Part shown: positions 18,646 through 27,713 of the stretch, one piece after another
Layout: each line of letters opens with the position of its first letter
How positions within the stretch are numbered: position 1 is the stretch's first letter
Origin: Nodosilinea sp. PGN35
Lineage (GTDB): Bacteria; Cyanobacteriota; Cyanobacteriia; Phormidesmidales; Phormidesmidaceae
Direction: 5' to 3'
Assembly (NCBI RefSeq): GCF_029109325.1
Contig: NZ_JAQKQJ010000021.1
Coordinates: forward strand, 302,475-366,474
DNA: 64,000 nucleotides
Notes under the pieces: model-generated
Told to the model about the DNA's origin: nothing
The model's database searches: none
The model's input: only the letters and a program-made list of their open reading frames with translations
Program-made: the position numbers and the translations under genes

Positions 18646-20360
18646 CGAAATGCCTCATCGAATTCGTCTTCGGTAATGTCGGAATCGGCGGATAGCCTTG
18701 ATAGCTTTTGCCCGTCACTCAAGGGCAAAGGAAATAAGCACTCGGCGATTTCCTTGCGCTTTTGGTTCTCGTCATCTAAATCCGTCAGCGTCTGCTGCTT
18801 TTGGCAACGGGCAATGAGTTTTGGCTGCACAGTGCTGTGCCAGAGCGCTTCACTTCTGGCTTGAGTGGCCTGCTCTTTTTTGGAAATCTTCACCCGTACC
18901 CGCAGCGGCACCGAAGCCTCGCCCCCACCCCGGTAGGCCGGGTTGATAAACACGCATTCCCCCTGATCCAGCTTGAGGATTTGATCCGCCGTCATCAGCG
19001 GCACTCGCTGGCACTGCTCCGAACGGCTATTGCTGCCATAGCGACCCTGGCTGCGCGATCGGGTGTAGATGCGCACGTCCTTTTCGCCCAAATAGCCCGA
19101 GAATTCTTGAGCCGTCTCCCGGTCTTTAGGGTTGAAAAATACCTTGGTGCCACAGGCAGCAAATAATGCCCTGGACAGATCGCGCCCATAGATGTGCTGG
19201 AGTTGGGCAAAGTTCTGGTAGCCCAGCAATCCCACAAAGCCGTAGGAGCGAAACTCGTTGATCCACTTGGGTAGATCCGGCAGGTAAAGCGTCGGCAGTT
19301 CATCCAGGGCGATCACCAGCGGTTCAGATCGAGGCCGCGCAAAGTTGCGGGTGACGATCAGGTGGAGGATAGCTGCTAGAAGGGGACTGACGGCATCGCG
19401 CTTCTGGATATCCACCTGCAAGAACAAGATGCGCTTGCCAGTCATATCCAGTGGAATCGTGGTCTGGCCGCAGAAGCTAGAGACTAACTGCTTGCCCGTA
19501 AACGTTTTGAAGGTGCGCTGAGCTGTCGCGACAATCCCCGCGATCTGCTTATCGGCTTCTTCCGAGGCAATCAGCTGGCTAAAACTCTCCATCGTCCAGG
19601 GCGGAATCCATCCCGACTCCCCGGCCTGCCGGATGCGCCCCGGCAGGTTGGAAAGGTTCAAGATTTTGCTCGCCATCAGCAGGTCTGGGTAGGGGGTGCG
19701 CTTGGCGAGTAGCATCACCGCCTCGACCAGGTTGGTACCGGCACTGTTGAAGAAGTCATTATCCCGATAGCTGCCGTCCCGCTGGGTGTTCTTTTGCAGC
19801 ACGGCAGCGAGCTGTGACGCCATCAGGGCATCAGTTTCGTCTTCAAGGAAATCGAGGGGGTTGCAGATGCCGGTGTAGGGTTGCCCCGGCGCAAACACAT
19901 CGACTTGATAGCCCTGACTCGCCGCCCAGGCGGCATGAGCCGCGAGCTGACTGCCCTTAAAATCGTAGACCACGATGGAAAATCCCTGGGCGATCGCTGA
20001 GCGAATCGCCGGATCAATGATGCTGTAGGTCTTCCCTGAGTCCGGGGCTCCGGCTACTACAATGCTCTGCTGGGCTTGAGGAATATCAAGATCTCCAGCT
20101 TTGAGCGGCACCTTGGCTGGATGTTTTTGTTTTTGCTGCTTTCGCCCCAGGGCCGTCGCCCGTCGCCGTTCGGCCTTCCCCGCAAATCGCCCCGTCGCCA
20201 GCTTGTTCTTGTTGGTGCTGTTGCCAAACAAGCTCATCCCCACCCACAGCACCACTAGTCCGAGCAGCAGAGTACCCATGCCGGAGTCCAGGAAGGGTTG
20301 AGCCATGTCCCGTAGGATGCTGAGATCCAGAGGGCGTTGGGGTTGAGAGGATGTCGTCAT
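18642..20360 (-). CDS. virD4: VirD4/TraG-type type IV coupling protein
   Basis: An ATPase that brings the relaxase-DNA complex to the secretion channel at the inner membrane. At 572 residues it is of usual size. An N-terminal membrane segment (about 23-45, MGTLLLGLVVLWVGMSLFG) is followed by Walker A GAPDSGKT (about 90-97), the VYDFKGSQ segment typical of the family (about 118-125) and Walker B VIALDELPT (about 340). YGFVGLLGYQNFAQLQ matches the conserved arginine-finger/sensor region of VirD4 proteins. The gene overlaps the 176-residue gene upstream and the 111-residue gene downstream by four bases each. The C-terminal tail beyond about 500 is charged and may bind substrate. Confidence 0.9.
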   Translation of the reverse strand: MTTSSQPQRPLDLSILRDMAQPFLDSGMGTLLLGLVVLWVGMSLFGNSTNKNKLATGRFAGKAERRRATALGRKQQKQKHPAKVPLKAGDLDIPQAQQSIVVAGAPDSGKTYSIIDPAIRSAIAQGFSIVVYDFKGSQLAAHAAWAASQGYQVDVFAPGQPYTGICNPLDFLEDETDALMASQLAAVLQKNTQRDGSYRDNDFFNSAGTNLVEAVMLLAKRTPYPDLLMASKILNLSNLPGRIRQAGESGWIPPWTMESFSQLIASEEADKQIAGIVATAQRTFKTFTGKQLVSSFCGQTTIPLDMTGKRILFLQVDIQKRDAVSPLLAAILHLIVTRNFARPRSEPLVIALDELPTLYLPDLPKWINEFRSYGFVGLLGYQNFAQLQHIYGRDLSRALFAACGTKVFFNPKDRETAQEFSGYLGEKDVRIYTRSRSQGRYGSNSRSEQCQRVPLMTADQILKLDQGECVFINPAYRGGGEASVPLRVRVKISKKEQATQARSEALWHSTVQPKLIARCQKQQTLTDLDDENQKRKEIAECLFPLPLSDGQKLSRLSADSDITEDEFDEAFR

Positions 20361-20887
20361 GATCTGGCCAAGGTGTCGATTTGCTGAATCTCGTAGACTT
20401 CACCGTTAAAGCCCAGGGTGTATTGCTGGAAGCTTTCAGTGCCCAGCTGATTCACAATGAGCTGAGGTAGCCCGTTGTCCACCGTTGTTGTCGGCTCAAT
20501 CAGGTCACGGCCTGGCGGTACATGGGGATTGAGGTAGGTCGCCAGCACCCGCTGAAAGCTATTGTCCTGAGGGATGTAACCGAAGAACGCACAGCCAATC
20601 GCCCCACAAAGCGGCTGCCTCTCGCTGCCCTCCACTCGCGAATCCACTAGATACAGTGGCTGGTGTTGACCTGCCACCTGCACCTTCCACATCTGCATCT
20701 GACCCGGATCGACCGGAAAAGTAGGGCTGAGGTTGTCCTGCATCATCTGACTGAGCAAACGCAGAGGGGCCACCTCTTGAGCTAAGCGCCAGCCGGTATG
20801 GGATGGCCGAGGCCAGAGCCAAATAGCCAGAGCTAAAAGCATCACCAGACAGACCAGAAGAGGTTTAACACGCAAGACTCGTTTCAT
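20357..20887 (-). CDS. Membrane-anchored exported protein of the transfer operon (176 residues)
   Basis: Unknown family. Residues 8-26 (LLVCLVMLLALAIWLWP) form a single N-terminal membrane anchor or uncleaved signal, after a basic start MKRVLRVK. The rest should sit in the periplasm and contains two close cysteines (CGAIGC near 93-98) that could form a disulfide. It starts four bases inside the end of the 616-residue exported protein and ends four bases inside virD4. Its place in the mating-pair operon suggests an envelope part of the transfer apparatus. Confidence 0.75.
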   Translation of the reverse strand: MKRVLRVKPLLVCLVMLLALAIWLWPRPSHTGWRLAQEVAPLRLLSQMMQDNLSPTFPVDPGQMQMWKVQVAGQHQPLYLVDSRVEGSERQPLCGAIGCAFFGYIPQDNSFQRVLATYLNPHVPPGRDLIEPTTTVDNGLPQLIVNQLGTESFQQYTLGFNGEVYEIQQIDTLARS

Positions 20888-22734
20888 CCCTGGCCACCTC
20901 CTTGAGCCAAACAGCCTTGGGCCTGGCCATAGATCTGGCTCAGCGAAGTGGTTTGAGGATTGAGAAAGACCTGGCCTTGAATGTCAGCCACCGTACCTTC
21001 GGTCGGTACTCCTGGGCCACCAAAGTAGTGCTGGCCAATCCGCTCAATTAGAGCAGCATCGGATAGTTTTTCCATCTGGGCCTTTTCAGCAATGGCTTGC
21101 AAGGTTTCCTTAACCAGATGGGTTTGGGTGGCTGTTGGCAAGAAGCGCTCTACCTGATCAGCATTAATCTCAGCCCCGGACTCAACTCGCTTGAGAAACT
21201 CCTGGCCTCCAGGCTGCGCCGCAATCGTGGCCTGCACCTCTGGTTGATAGCTCATCAGAGGGTACTGGCCTAACCGACGACCGCAGTGACCTTGGGTATC
21301 GCAACCATAGGGGCCAATGGCGGTGGGATAGCGGCTGAGGGTAGCAATGGCCGTTGAGAGTGACCCCAGATCAAGCCCGCCCTTGCCAGGTTCACAGGGT
21401 TGGAGATTGCTCAGATCAACTGCTTGTGGTTGCGCTGTTTGCAAAGCTGACTGACCCAACGCTCCAGAAGACGCCGATACCATAGGCAAACTCGAAGCCG
21501 TTTGGCCACCACTGCCACCCTCCACAGCGCCTACCAGCATGAAATCGGTTTCTCGGTAGGTCATAAACGGCACCGGGCCAATAAAGTAGGGCGTACAACC
21601 CAGATCCGGGGTCAAGAATCCCCCCCGCTGACACATCCGGAAAAACAGGGCGGTGCTGACCGTGCCCGAGGACTCATCCACATCCCATAGCGCCACCTTG
21701 AACGCCTCACCAAAGGGATGCCGCCCGGTAGGCTCCTGCCCGCCATTGACAAACGACAGAAACCCTTCGCCACCTTGCACTTGTTGCACCTGCCCTGAAA
21801 TCCACTGCCTGCCGTGTAGTCCTGGGATGCCTGCAAACTCCACATGGGCGCAGGAGTCTGCGCAAGGCACCTGAAAACCCGCCTGTTTACTGCCTGAAAT
21901 GGTTGCCTGCCGCTGGGTTTCGGCCTGGCCGTAGACCATATCAATTTGGCCAATCGCCCCGGCCCCCGAGAGCGGATTAAGCATCTGATCCAACGGCACT
22001 GAGGCCAGCCCTGGCACCCCGCCGATAGTGCTATTGCCCCAGTCGCGAAAGTTTTGCAATGAGATACTGGTTAGGCCAGGAATATCGGTGAGGGCAAACG
22101 AATTGAGTTGCTCGCCCAGTTGACCCAGGCTCAGTTGACCCAGGTCTGGAAACTCCGCCAGCAGGTTAGAAAGGGTGAAATCGTTTCTATTGAGTCCCTG
22201 GAGACTCGACATCGGTAACACTTCGGCAATGAGAGCCTCTAGTGGCGGCACCTGCTCCAACCGCAGGTTGCCTAAGCCTGGAATCGCTGAGACCAAATCC
22301 TCAACCCTCTGCCAGCCGACCATCTCCAAAGCGCTCATGGCCACCTGACTCAGGTCAATTTGACCCATCTGAGCCAGAGTCTGGAGGTTAAACAGTTGAG
22401 GATAGAGACTGGTCTGAAAATCGCCCAGCTTCAGCACCTCAGCCACCGACTGCCCGGCTTGCCACATGCGAGACGGGTCGTAGCCTAGGCTGCTGACCAG
22501 ATCGCCTGGTATGTCAACAGCTCCACCAGACAGTAGCGGCGGCAAATTGCTAAAGGTCAGTTGCGACCAATCGGGTACCCGCGCGTAGTGTTTATCCCAT
22601 TGCACGGGTACGGTAGGAATCCAAGGTTCTGTAGCCGCTTGCGGGGCAGGTCTCAACCAGACCAGACCTGCTGTGAGCAGGCCCAGAGTCACTAGTCCTA
22701 GGCGTTGAAGGTGTCGTCGAAATCGTTTGTTCAT
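20884..22734 (-). CDS. Exported protein with IPGL-type repeats, transfer operon (616 residues)
   Basis: Not recognised by name. A basic start and a hydrophobic stretch (about 12-27, LGLVTLGLLTAGLVWL) give a signal peptide or anchor. About residues 130-260 hold imperfect repeats built on [IVF]PGL or PDL followed by a leucine-rich helix (IPGLGNLRL, FPDLGQLSL, IPGLTSISL, VPGLASVPL). The later half has several cysteines (PCADSCAHVEF, FRMCQRGGFLTPDLGC, PYGCDTQGHCGRR), suggesting disulfides outside the cytoplasm. Proteins of this size occur in cyanobacterial conjugation loci; a role in the outer part of the channel or in mate contact is inference. It precedes the 176-residue gene with a four-base overlap. 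Confidence 0.75.
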   Translation of the reverse strand: MNKRFRRHLQRLGLVTLGLLTAGLVWLRPAPQAATEPWIPTVPVQWDKHYARVPDWSQLTFSNLPPLLSGGAVDIPGDLVSSLGYDPSRMWQAGQSVAEVLKLGDFQTSLYPQLFNLQTLAQMGQIDLSQVAMSALEMVGWQRVEDLVSAIPGLGNLRLEQVPPLEALIAEVLPMSSLQGLNRNDFTLSNLLAEFPDLGQLSLGQLGEQLNSFALTDIPGLTSISLQNFRDWGNSTIGGVPGLASVPLDQMLNPLSGAGAIGQIDMVYGQAETQRQATISGSKQAGFQVPCADSCAHVEFAGIPGLHGRQWISGQVQQVQGGEGFLSFVNGGQEPTGRHPFGEAFKVALWDVDESSGTVSTALFFRMCQRGGFLTPDLGCTPYFIGPVPFMTYRETDFMLVGAVEGGSGGQTASSLPMVSASSGALGQSALQTAQPQAVDLSNLQPCEPGKGGLDLGSLSTAIATLSRYPTAIGPYGCDTQGHCGRRLGQYPLMSYQPEVQATIAAQPGGQEFLKRVESGAEINADQVERFLPTATQTHLVKETLQAIAEKAQMEKLSDAALIERIGQHYFGGPGVPTEGTVADIQGQVFLNPQTTSLSQIYGQAQGCLAQGGGQG

Positions 22735-22737
22735 GGG

Positions 22738-23454
22738 TTATCTCCCTTGGGTGATTCCAGAGTCAGATCGGCCCAGTTCCGCCAGTCGCACCACCAGCGC
22801 TTCGGATACTCCAGCGGTTTGCGCGGCTTCCCTCAAAGGTCGGCCCTGCCTAAGTTGCTCTAGCAGAGCTTGAATGCGCTCCCAGAGCGGATCTCCGGTT
22901 GCCAACAGGTTGCGGCGTTGAGCTTCGAACAGCCCTTGCTCCACCCACCGCACCCCAGCAGGGCTAGCAATTTGTGTTGTCAAAATGGCGATGGCGTAGG
23001 GCGATGGAGCATCGGGTTGAATGGCTAGAATGCTGTAGGCGGGTGCGCCTGAATTTGGGAAGGCCAGTTGAAAGGTATAGAGGTCGCGATCAGTTACGAC
23101 CGTCAGCGTGGTTGTCGCTGTAGCAGGTAGACCTGGAAACACCAGGGGCTGAATCCGCCGCAGGTGAATCACCGTGGCAGCGCACTCCCCCAGTGCTGCG
23201 ACTATCGCACAGCGAGTATCGTCAAAATCCAGCGTGACCTGAGAGGGATCATCGAGCCAGGCGCGACGGACAACCACTCCTACCGGACGAAAGTTGAGCG
23301 TGACCCCGTGACCCGGATAAAGTTCAAAGGTGACCGGGGCATGATCACCTCTGGCCGCTCGGTTTGAAATAGAGCGGGTGGCCTGTGCCCAGGCTGGATA
23401 AGAGACACTTCCCAGTGCCAATGACAGAGCCAGCATCTTCAGATGTCGAATCAT
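22738..23454 (-). CDS. Exported VirB9/TraK-like protein
   Basis: Start placed at ATG 23454 because GAGGACAGAAGA lies just upstream and the first residues form a clear signal peptide (MIRHLKMLALSLALGS, cleaved after AWAQA). The frame is open a further 111 codons upstream, but those overlap virB10 and look unlike protein. The mature part resembles the beta-rich N-terminal domain of VirB9/TraK proteins: VTFELYPGHGVTLNF, VTLDFDDTRC, then TTLTVVTDRDLYTFQL, like the VirB9 pattern of a hydrophobic strand followed by TD..LY.F.L. These build the outer-membrane core complex with VirB10, encoded ten bases upstream. The C-terminal 60 residues look like a helix-turn-helix (LREAAQTAGVSEALVVRLAE), which is unusual for this family. 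Confidence 0.65.
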   Translation of the reverse strand: MIRHLKMLALSLALGSVSYPAWAQATRSISNRAARGDHAPVTFELYPGHGVTLNFRPVGVVVRRAWLDDPSQVTLDFDDTRCAIVAALGECAATVIHLRRIQPLVFPGLPATATTTLTVVTDRDLYTFQLAFPNSGAPAYSILAIQPDAPSPYAIAILTTQIASPAGVRWVEQGLFEAQRRNLLATGDPLWERIQALLEQLRQGRPLREAAQTAGVSEALVVRLAELGRSDSGITQGR

Positions 23455-23464
23455 TCTTCTGTCC

Positions 23465-25033
23465 TCAAATCGGCATCTGCATCGATTGATTGACGAACAC
23501 CTGCACAGGCCGACCGGCCTCGATGTAGGCAATGCGGGGTCGCTGCTCCAATTCTTCAATTGCCCGCTGATTGCGCTCAGTAATGGTTTCCAGAATGGCG
23601 TCGGTGCCTCCCTCCAATACTCCAGCCAACACATTTGGAGCCGGATTTTCGGTAGTCGCAACGGTTGTGCCATTACCGGTTTCGACCCGAGTATTGGGGC
23701 GAGTGTAGAGTTCACTGGCGCGACGGATGGAGCCCAAAGCAAACTGTCCGGCATCCATGGCGGCAATGCCGGGGCCGATGTCGTCATAGGATTCGGCCTG
23801 AAGCGGTGCCCCGCCCTGCCCCCGAATCTGGATCACGCCTTGGGGCAGCATCAGTTCGCGGGACTGACCCTGGTCATTCCAGATCGCCTGAGTAGCGGAG
23901 AGCTGCACCAGCCCGTTATCAGAAACCGCTTCTACCTGTACCACCAGCTCTCCACCCGCCGGAATTGCCACCTGGCCCTCGCTATCAACCAGCGGTTCTG
24001 AAAGTACGACCAACAGATTGTTGCCCTCAGCCGTGCTATCCAAGATGACCGGCGTTGTTAGAGAACCGTTGGATTGAGTCCCTGCGACTAGAGAGGCTGG
24101 GATTGAGGGCGGTTGAAGAATACGCTCTTCAGCCGTGGTGAGAATAGCAGGTGGAGACAGCTCCTCAGGATTAGCTACCCCTTCCAAGTCAGAAACCTCA
24201 CCGGTTGAAAATTCAGGAGCTGCCCCAGCTGGTATGGATTCTGGCAGACTCACGGGAGCGAGTGCAGGAGGTAGGGTCGTGACATAGGTAAATTGCGCTT
24301 GAGCTACACGCTCAGGCACCGAAGCAGGTTCAGCGGATTCCTCTGATAGGGGTAAACTCCCATAGCTGCCAACCTGAGCCAGCTGCTGCCAGCGTTCGGC
24401 AGGATCAACCGCCGGGGCTGCTGCCGATGTTGAGGCCGCAGAAATCGTTGTCGGGCGCGAGACTACAGGGGTAGTTGTCGCCGCTGGTTGCAAGCGAGGT
24501 GTTGGAGCTGGATAACTGACAGCTGGGGAAGTCGGTCTTGCGGAAACGGTAGGTGGAGGAGCTGATCCGACGGGTTGAGACGTTGGTCTGGGCGGCGCTG
24601 TCACTGACGTGGGAGACGGCGGTGCAGGCGTTGTAGCCGGACGAAGCGGTGCTCCCGAGGTTGTCGTCTGTACCGTCCCCTGATCTTCCAGCGCCATCTG
24701 AGCTTTGAGGGCAGCAATCTCTGCTCTAGCTTCCTCCAGCTCTGCTTCCACCGTTTGGGGTTGAGTCTCAGCCTGATCAGGTTCGGCTGTAGTTGTCGTC
24801 GTACCGGGCGCATCATCCTGACGACTGCCCGCAATGAAAACACCCGCTAAGGCAAAGACCGGCACCAGGGCCGAACCAATCAACACGAGCTTGGGCACCG
24901 GCAGCTTCCACAGGGGCCGCTCAGACTGCACAGGTTCTGTGAAAGCCTCTTCAGCCACCAGCGGTTCTGCAAGATCCGGTGCGCCCATCATCTCGCGCAG
25001 CATCTCCAGGTCAGGTTCTGGGAGGGAACTCAT
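23465..25033 (-). CDS. virB10: VirB10/TraB-like channel scaffold protein
   Basis: Spans the envelope and links inner-membrane ATPases to the outer-membrane pore. It has the family layout: an acidic cytoplasmic tail (1-45), one membrane helix (about 48-68, KLVLIGSALVPVFALAGVFIAG), a coiled coil near 90-115, a very long Pro/Thr/Ser-rich periplasmic stretch (about 118-330), and the C-terminal TrbI/VirB10 beta-barrel domain (about 330-522) ending RPVQVFVNQSMQM, as in VirB10 proteins where a [GRP]..V.V.VN element closes the domain. At 522 residues it is longer than typical VirB10 because of the Pro/Thr linker. It starts four bases inside the end of virB8. Confidence 0.85.
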   Translation of the reverse strand: MSSLPEPDLEMLREMMGAPDLAEPLVAEEAFTEPVQSERPLWKLPVPKLVLIGSALVPVFALAGVFIAGSRQDDAPGTTTTTAEPDQAETQPQTVEAELEEARAEIAALKAQMALEDQGTVQTTTSGAPLRPATTPAPPSPTSVTAPPRPTSQPVGSAPPPTVSARPTSPAVSYPAPTPRLQPAATTTPVVSRPTTISAASTSAAAPAVDPAERWQQLAQVGSYGSLPLSEESAEPASVPERVAQAQFTYVTTLPPALAPVSLPESIPAGAAPEFSTGEVSDLEGVANPEELSPPAILTTAEERILQPPSIPASLVAGTQSNGSLTTPVILDSTAEGNNLLVVLSEPLVDSEGQVAIPAGGELVVQVEAVSDNGLVQLSATQAIWNDQGQSRELMLPQGVIQIRGQGGAPLQAESYDDIGPGIAAMDAGQFALGSIRRASELYTRPNTRVETGNGTTVATTENPAPNVLAGVLEGGTDAILETITERNQRAIEELEQRPRIAYIEAGRPVQVFVNQSMQMPI

Positions 25034-25779
25034 CGGCTGACGTCCTCCGGTTGAATGGGTCGAATCGCTTCAATCTGCACCCCGCTCTCCAGCAGGCGGT
25101 AGGCAATGGTCTGGTACTCCGACGCATCGGGAATCAGGGACTTGCCGGTGGGCTCGACAGCTCGTACCGTCAGGCGGCGGTTGAAAGTCAGGGTGGTCCC
25201 AGCCGGGTTGCTGGCTTCAAACACCACGCGGGTGGCCACTAAATCCACCTGCCAGCGGCCTTCGCCAATCGCCTGGGGCGGGGAGATGTGCTGGGGAATC
25301 AAGACCGCTGACACCTGCCCGTCAAAAACACCCTCGGGAATCACCTCGGTGGCCAGGGTTTGCAGGAAGGCATCGCGGAAGTCAGGGGCCAAGAGAAACG
25401 AGGCTTCCCAAGCTGCCTTTGAGACCCGATCGCGCCCAGCAACCTGAACCCCCTCATCGACGGCTTTCTCGCCCTCGCCCGGCAGCTTGCCCCAGGTGAA
25501 GGTCATCACCGCCCAGGTCGAGACCACTTGACGGATCACCTCCGGTTCCCGGTGGCGATAGTCGGCAGGGCGCACCGAGAAGGTACGACCATCCACCTGC
25601 TGAACCAGAGTCGGCGGCTTCTGGTTCGCTAGCCGTGCCACCGAAACCGATAGCCAGAGAAGAGATAGTGCAAACACCAGCACGCCGACTGACAGCCCCG
25701 CAAAGGCCAGGGGCAGGATGTCGCTGGAATGGATACGAGGCCGTTTCACCTTACGGCTGAGTTCAAGCAGTTCCATCAC
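25030..25779 (-). CDS. virB8: VirB8/TraE-like inner-membrane assembly factor
   Basis: At 249 residues it is of VirB8/TraE size. A basic start is followed by one membrane helix (about 22-48, LPLAFAGLSVGVLVFALSLLWLS is the core) and a periplasmic alpha+beta domain of about 190 residues with the hydrophobic strands typical of the NTF2-like VirB8 fold (WQVDLVATRVVFEA, TLTFNRRLTVRAVE). The order VirB6-VirB8-VirB10 around it supports the call. VirB8-like proteins are assembly hubs linking the inner-membrane complex to VirB9/VirB10. Sequence similarity to named members is weak, as is usual for this family. Confidence 0.75.
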   Translation of the reverse strand: MMELLELSRKVKRPRIHSSDILPLAFAGLSVGVLVFALSLLWLSVSVARLANQKPPTLVQQVDGRTFSVRPADYRHREPEVIRQVVSTWAVMTFTWGKLPGEGEKAVDEGVQVAGRDRVSKAAWEASFLLAPDFRDAFLQTLATEVIPEGVFDGQVSAVLIPQHISPPQAIGEGRWQVDLVATRVVFEASNPAGTTLTFNRRLTVRAVEPTGKSLIPDASEYQTIAYRLLESGVQIEAIRPIQPEDVSR

Positions 25780-26898
25780 TTACCTCGGAATAGGAATTGC
25801 AGAGGTGCCGACCGCAATCAGTCGGGTCACCCCACCGGAAACACCGCGAAAGACCGCCATCCCAGCCCCTCCAGCAATGGCCAGGGCTAAGACGGGGGCC
25901 AGGATGCTGATCAACAGCAGAAAGCCAAAATCGCTAGAGGTCTGGGCATTGGCCGCAACTACGACCGTGGCGGCCAGACCGACGATGACGTTGTAGGAAA
26001 ACTTGGCCATTCCCAGGCTGAAAAAGCCCACCAGCCAGGACCACAGGGGCCGACCCTGGAGCGGCACGACGGAGCCCGCGACCGCAATGGGGCCAATCAG
26101 CCCCGTCAGCAGCATCGCCATTTCCAGCAGATTGGCGAAAGCCCACTGCCAGCCCTTGAGGAACTGCTCTGCCAGCGCCTGGCTACTGGTTTGCAGCACG
26201 GTTCCAACCAGAATGTCGGCCAGGGGATTGCCGCCTACGGGAGCCTCGCCAGACTGGTAGATCTGCTCCACCTGCTGGCTAATCTGCTGCACTCGACTCC
26301 AGAGCCGTTGCAGGCCAGCACTCCAAAACCCTCGGGACCGGTATTCCTGCTCCAGCCGCTGCTGAGCGCGTTCTCCGGCTCGAACGAAACAGTCCACCTG
26401 TTCCTGACCCGTTTGAGCATTGCAGGCGGCATATTCCTGCTGAATCACGGCCTTGGCCTGCTGGGACAAAATCACGTCGTTAAGGGCTTCGAGCATCGAC
26501 ACTTCGCCCACCTGCACCTGGAGCACCGTTTGGGTTTGGGCGTTGATCAGGTTGCGAATGCCGAGGGTGGCAGACCCTAGCAAAGCGCCGTTGTTAAAGA
26601 GCAGTACGGCGATGGTCAACACCCAGAGCACATTCGGCAGGGCGGGGAAGATGCCGCGTTCAATGGCTTCTTTGACCCAGCCCACGGCAAAGAAGAGGAA
26701 GGCACCGACCAGAATGATCGAGGCAAACTGGTTGATGCCCAGATACAGCCCACTTGAGGAAGCGAAGATGTCTTGCCAGCGGGCATCCCAGGCCTGCTGC
26801 ACCGCCTCAAGTTGCTGCACGCTATCGTCAATGATGCCGACCCCGCCTGTGACCTGGGCTAGGGGAAGGATGCTTGATGGTAGGAGAGCGTTGAGCAT
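25780..26898 (-). CDS. virB6: VirB6/TrbL-like polytopic membrane protein
   Basis: 372 residues with several membrane helices: about 55-80 (FASIILVGAFLFFAVGW), 90-108 (VLWVLTIAVLLFNNGALLG), 245-265 (FANLLEMAMLLTGLIGP), 275-300, 310-345 (FGFLLLISILAPVLALAIAG), and a large polar loop (about 130-235) with a cysteine pair and a coiled-coil-like Gln/Glu stretch. This is the topology of VirB6/TrbL proteins, which form the inner-membrane part of the channel. It ends one base before virB8. The N-terminal LPLAQVTGG could be a signal segment. Confidence 0.75.
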   Translation of the reverse strand: MLNALLPSSILPLAQVTGGVGIIDDSVQQLEAVQQAWDARWQDIFASSSGLYLGINQFASIILVGAFLFFAVGWVKEAIERGIFPALPNVLWVLTIAVLLFNNGALLGSATLGIRNLINAQTQTVLQVQVGEVSMLEALNDVILSQQAKAVIQQEYAACNAQTGQEQVDCFVRAGERAQQRLEQEYRSRGFWSAGLQRLWSRVQQISQQVEQIYQSGEAPVGGNPLADILVGTVLQTSSQALAEQFLKGWQWAFANLLEMAMLLTGLIGPIAVAGSVVPLQGRPLWSWLVGFFSLGMAKFSYNVIVGLAATVVVAANAQTSSDFGFLLLISILAPVLALAIAGGAGMAVFRGVSGGVTRLIAVGTSAIPIPR

Positions 26899-26903
26899 TG
26901 GTC

Positions 26904-27713
26904 TCAGTTTCCAGAGGTGTCAGTACCCAGGGCACCGGGGATATAAATCGGAGCCTGGGCGGAGCCGGAGATCGAAATTTGGCGCTCCACCCGTTCGCGC
27001 CGATTGGCCTCGTCAATGCCTTCGCTAGTGTTGGCGGCAAGCTGAGTCAGCATCCCCTGGAGTTGGTGGAGCTGCGTCAGGGTGGTGTTGTTTTCAGCGG
27101 TGAGCTGGGTTTGCTCGTGGAGTAGGGCCGCAACGGACGCCTGAATCTGGGCGTTTTGCTTCATCACGTTTTGGGTGACGCTCATGCCCTGGGCGGCTTC
27201 AGCCATGGATTGCGCTTGCTGGGTGCGGGCCTGACTATCTTCTAAAAGAGCTGTGGTTTGCTCAGCCTGGGTCGAGAGTCGGGCTTGGCCTTGGTCGCCC
27301 AGCCAGGGCGAGGCCATCGAGCGAGCCACTTCCTGGTCATAGCGGTTGGCCAGCTCGCGCTGTTGGGTGGTGGGGTCAGTGCCGAGGATGCTTTGAATCG
27401 GCACTACCTCGTCCATCCGTACCCGGCTAGGGTCGGGCAGGTTGCTGCCCAAGGCCGTTTTCAAAGATTCCCACTGGTCACCCAGTACGGACTGCAAGGT
27501 TTCTTCAGCCAGGGCTGTCGTTTCCTCAATTTGAGCCAGGATGTCTTCTAAAGGATTAGACAAGTTCTCTGTGGCCCAGTCCTGCCACTGCTGCCCCCAG
27601 CCGCCGGGCTGGAGGGAGGCGCTAGCGGTGCCGATGCCGAGCAGACCCAGGCCAAGACTGGTACTGAGAATTAGGCGATACCGAATTCGTCGGCGTTTTG
27701 ATTGAGTCGTCAT
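26904..27713 (-). CDS. Exported VirB5/TrbJ-like coiled-coil protein
   Basis: Start set at ATG 27713, with GGAGG five bases upstream; a TTG four codons earlier is open but has no such signal. Residues 1-33 form a signal peptide (RYRLILSTSLGLGLLGIGTASAS). The mature protein is mainly helical with Gln/Glu/Ala-rich coiled coil (about 130-240), the character of VirB5/TrbJ proteins, which sit at the pilus tip or periplasm. Its ATGA start overlaps the stop of virB4, and virB6 follows after five bases. Assignment rests on topology and gene order rather than on motif identity. Confidence 0.65.
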   Translation of the reverse strand: MTTQSKRRRIRYRLILSTSLGLGLLGIGTASASLQPGGWGQQWQDWATENLSNPLEDILAQIEETTALAEETLQSVLGDQWESLKTALGSNLPDPSRVRMDEVVPIQSILGTDPTTQQRELANRYDQEVARSMASPWLGDQGQARLSTQAEQTTALLEDSQARTQQAQSMAEAAQGMSVTQNVMKQNAQIQASVAALLHEQTQLTAENNTTLTQLHQLQGMLTQLAANTSEGIDEANRRERVERQISISGSAQAPIYIPGALGTDTSGN

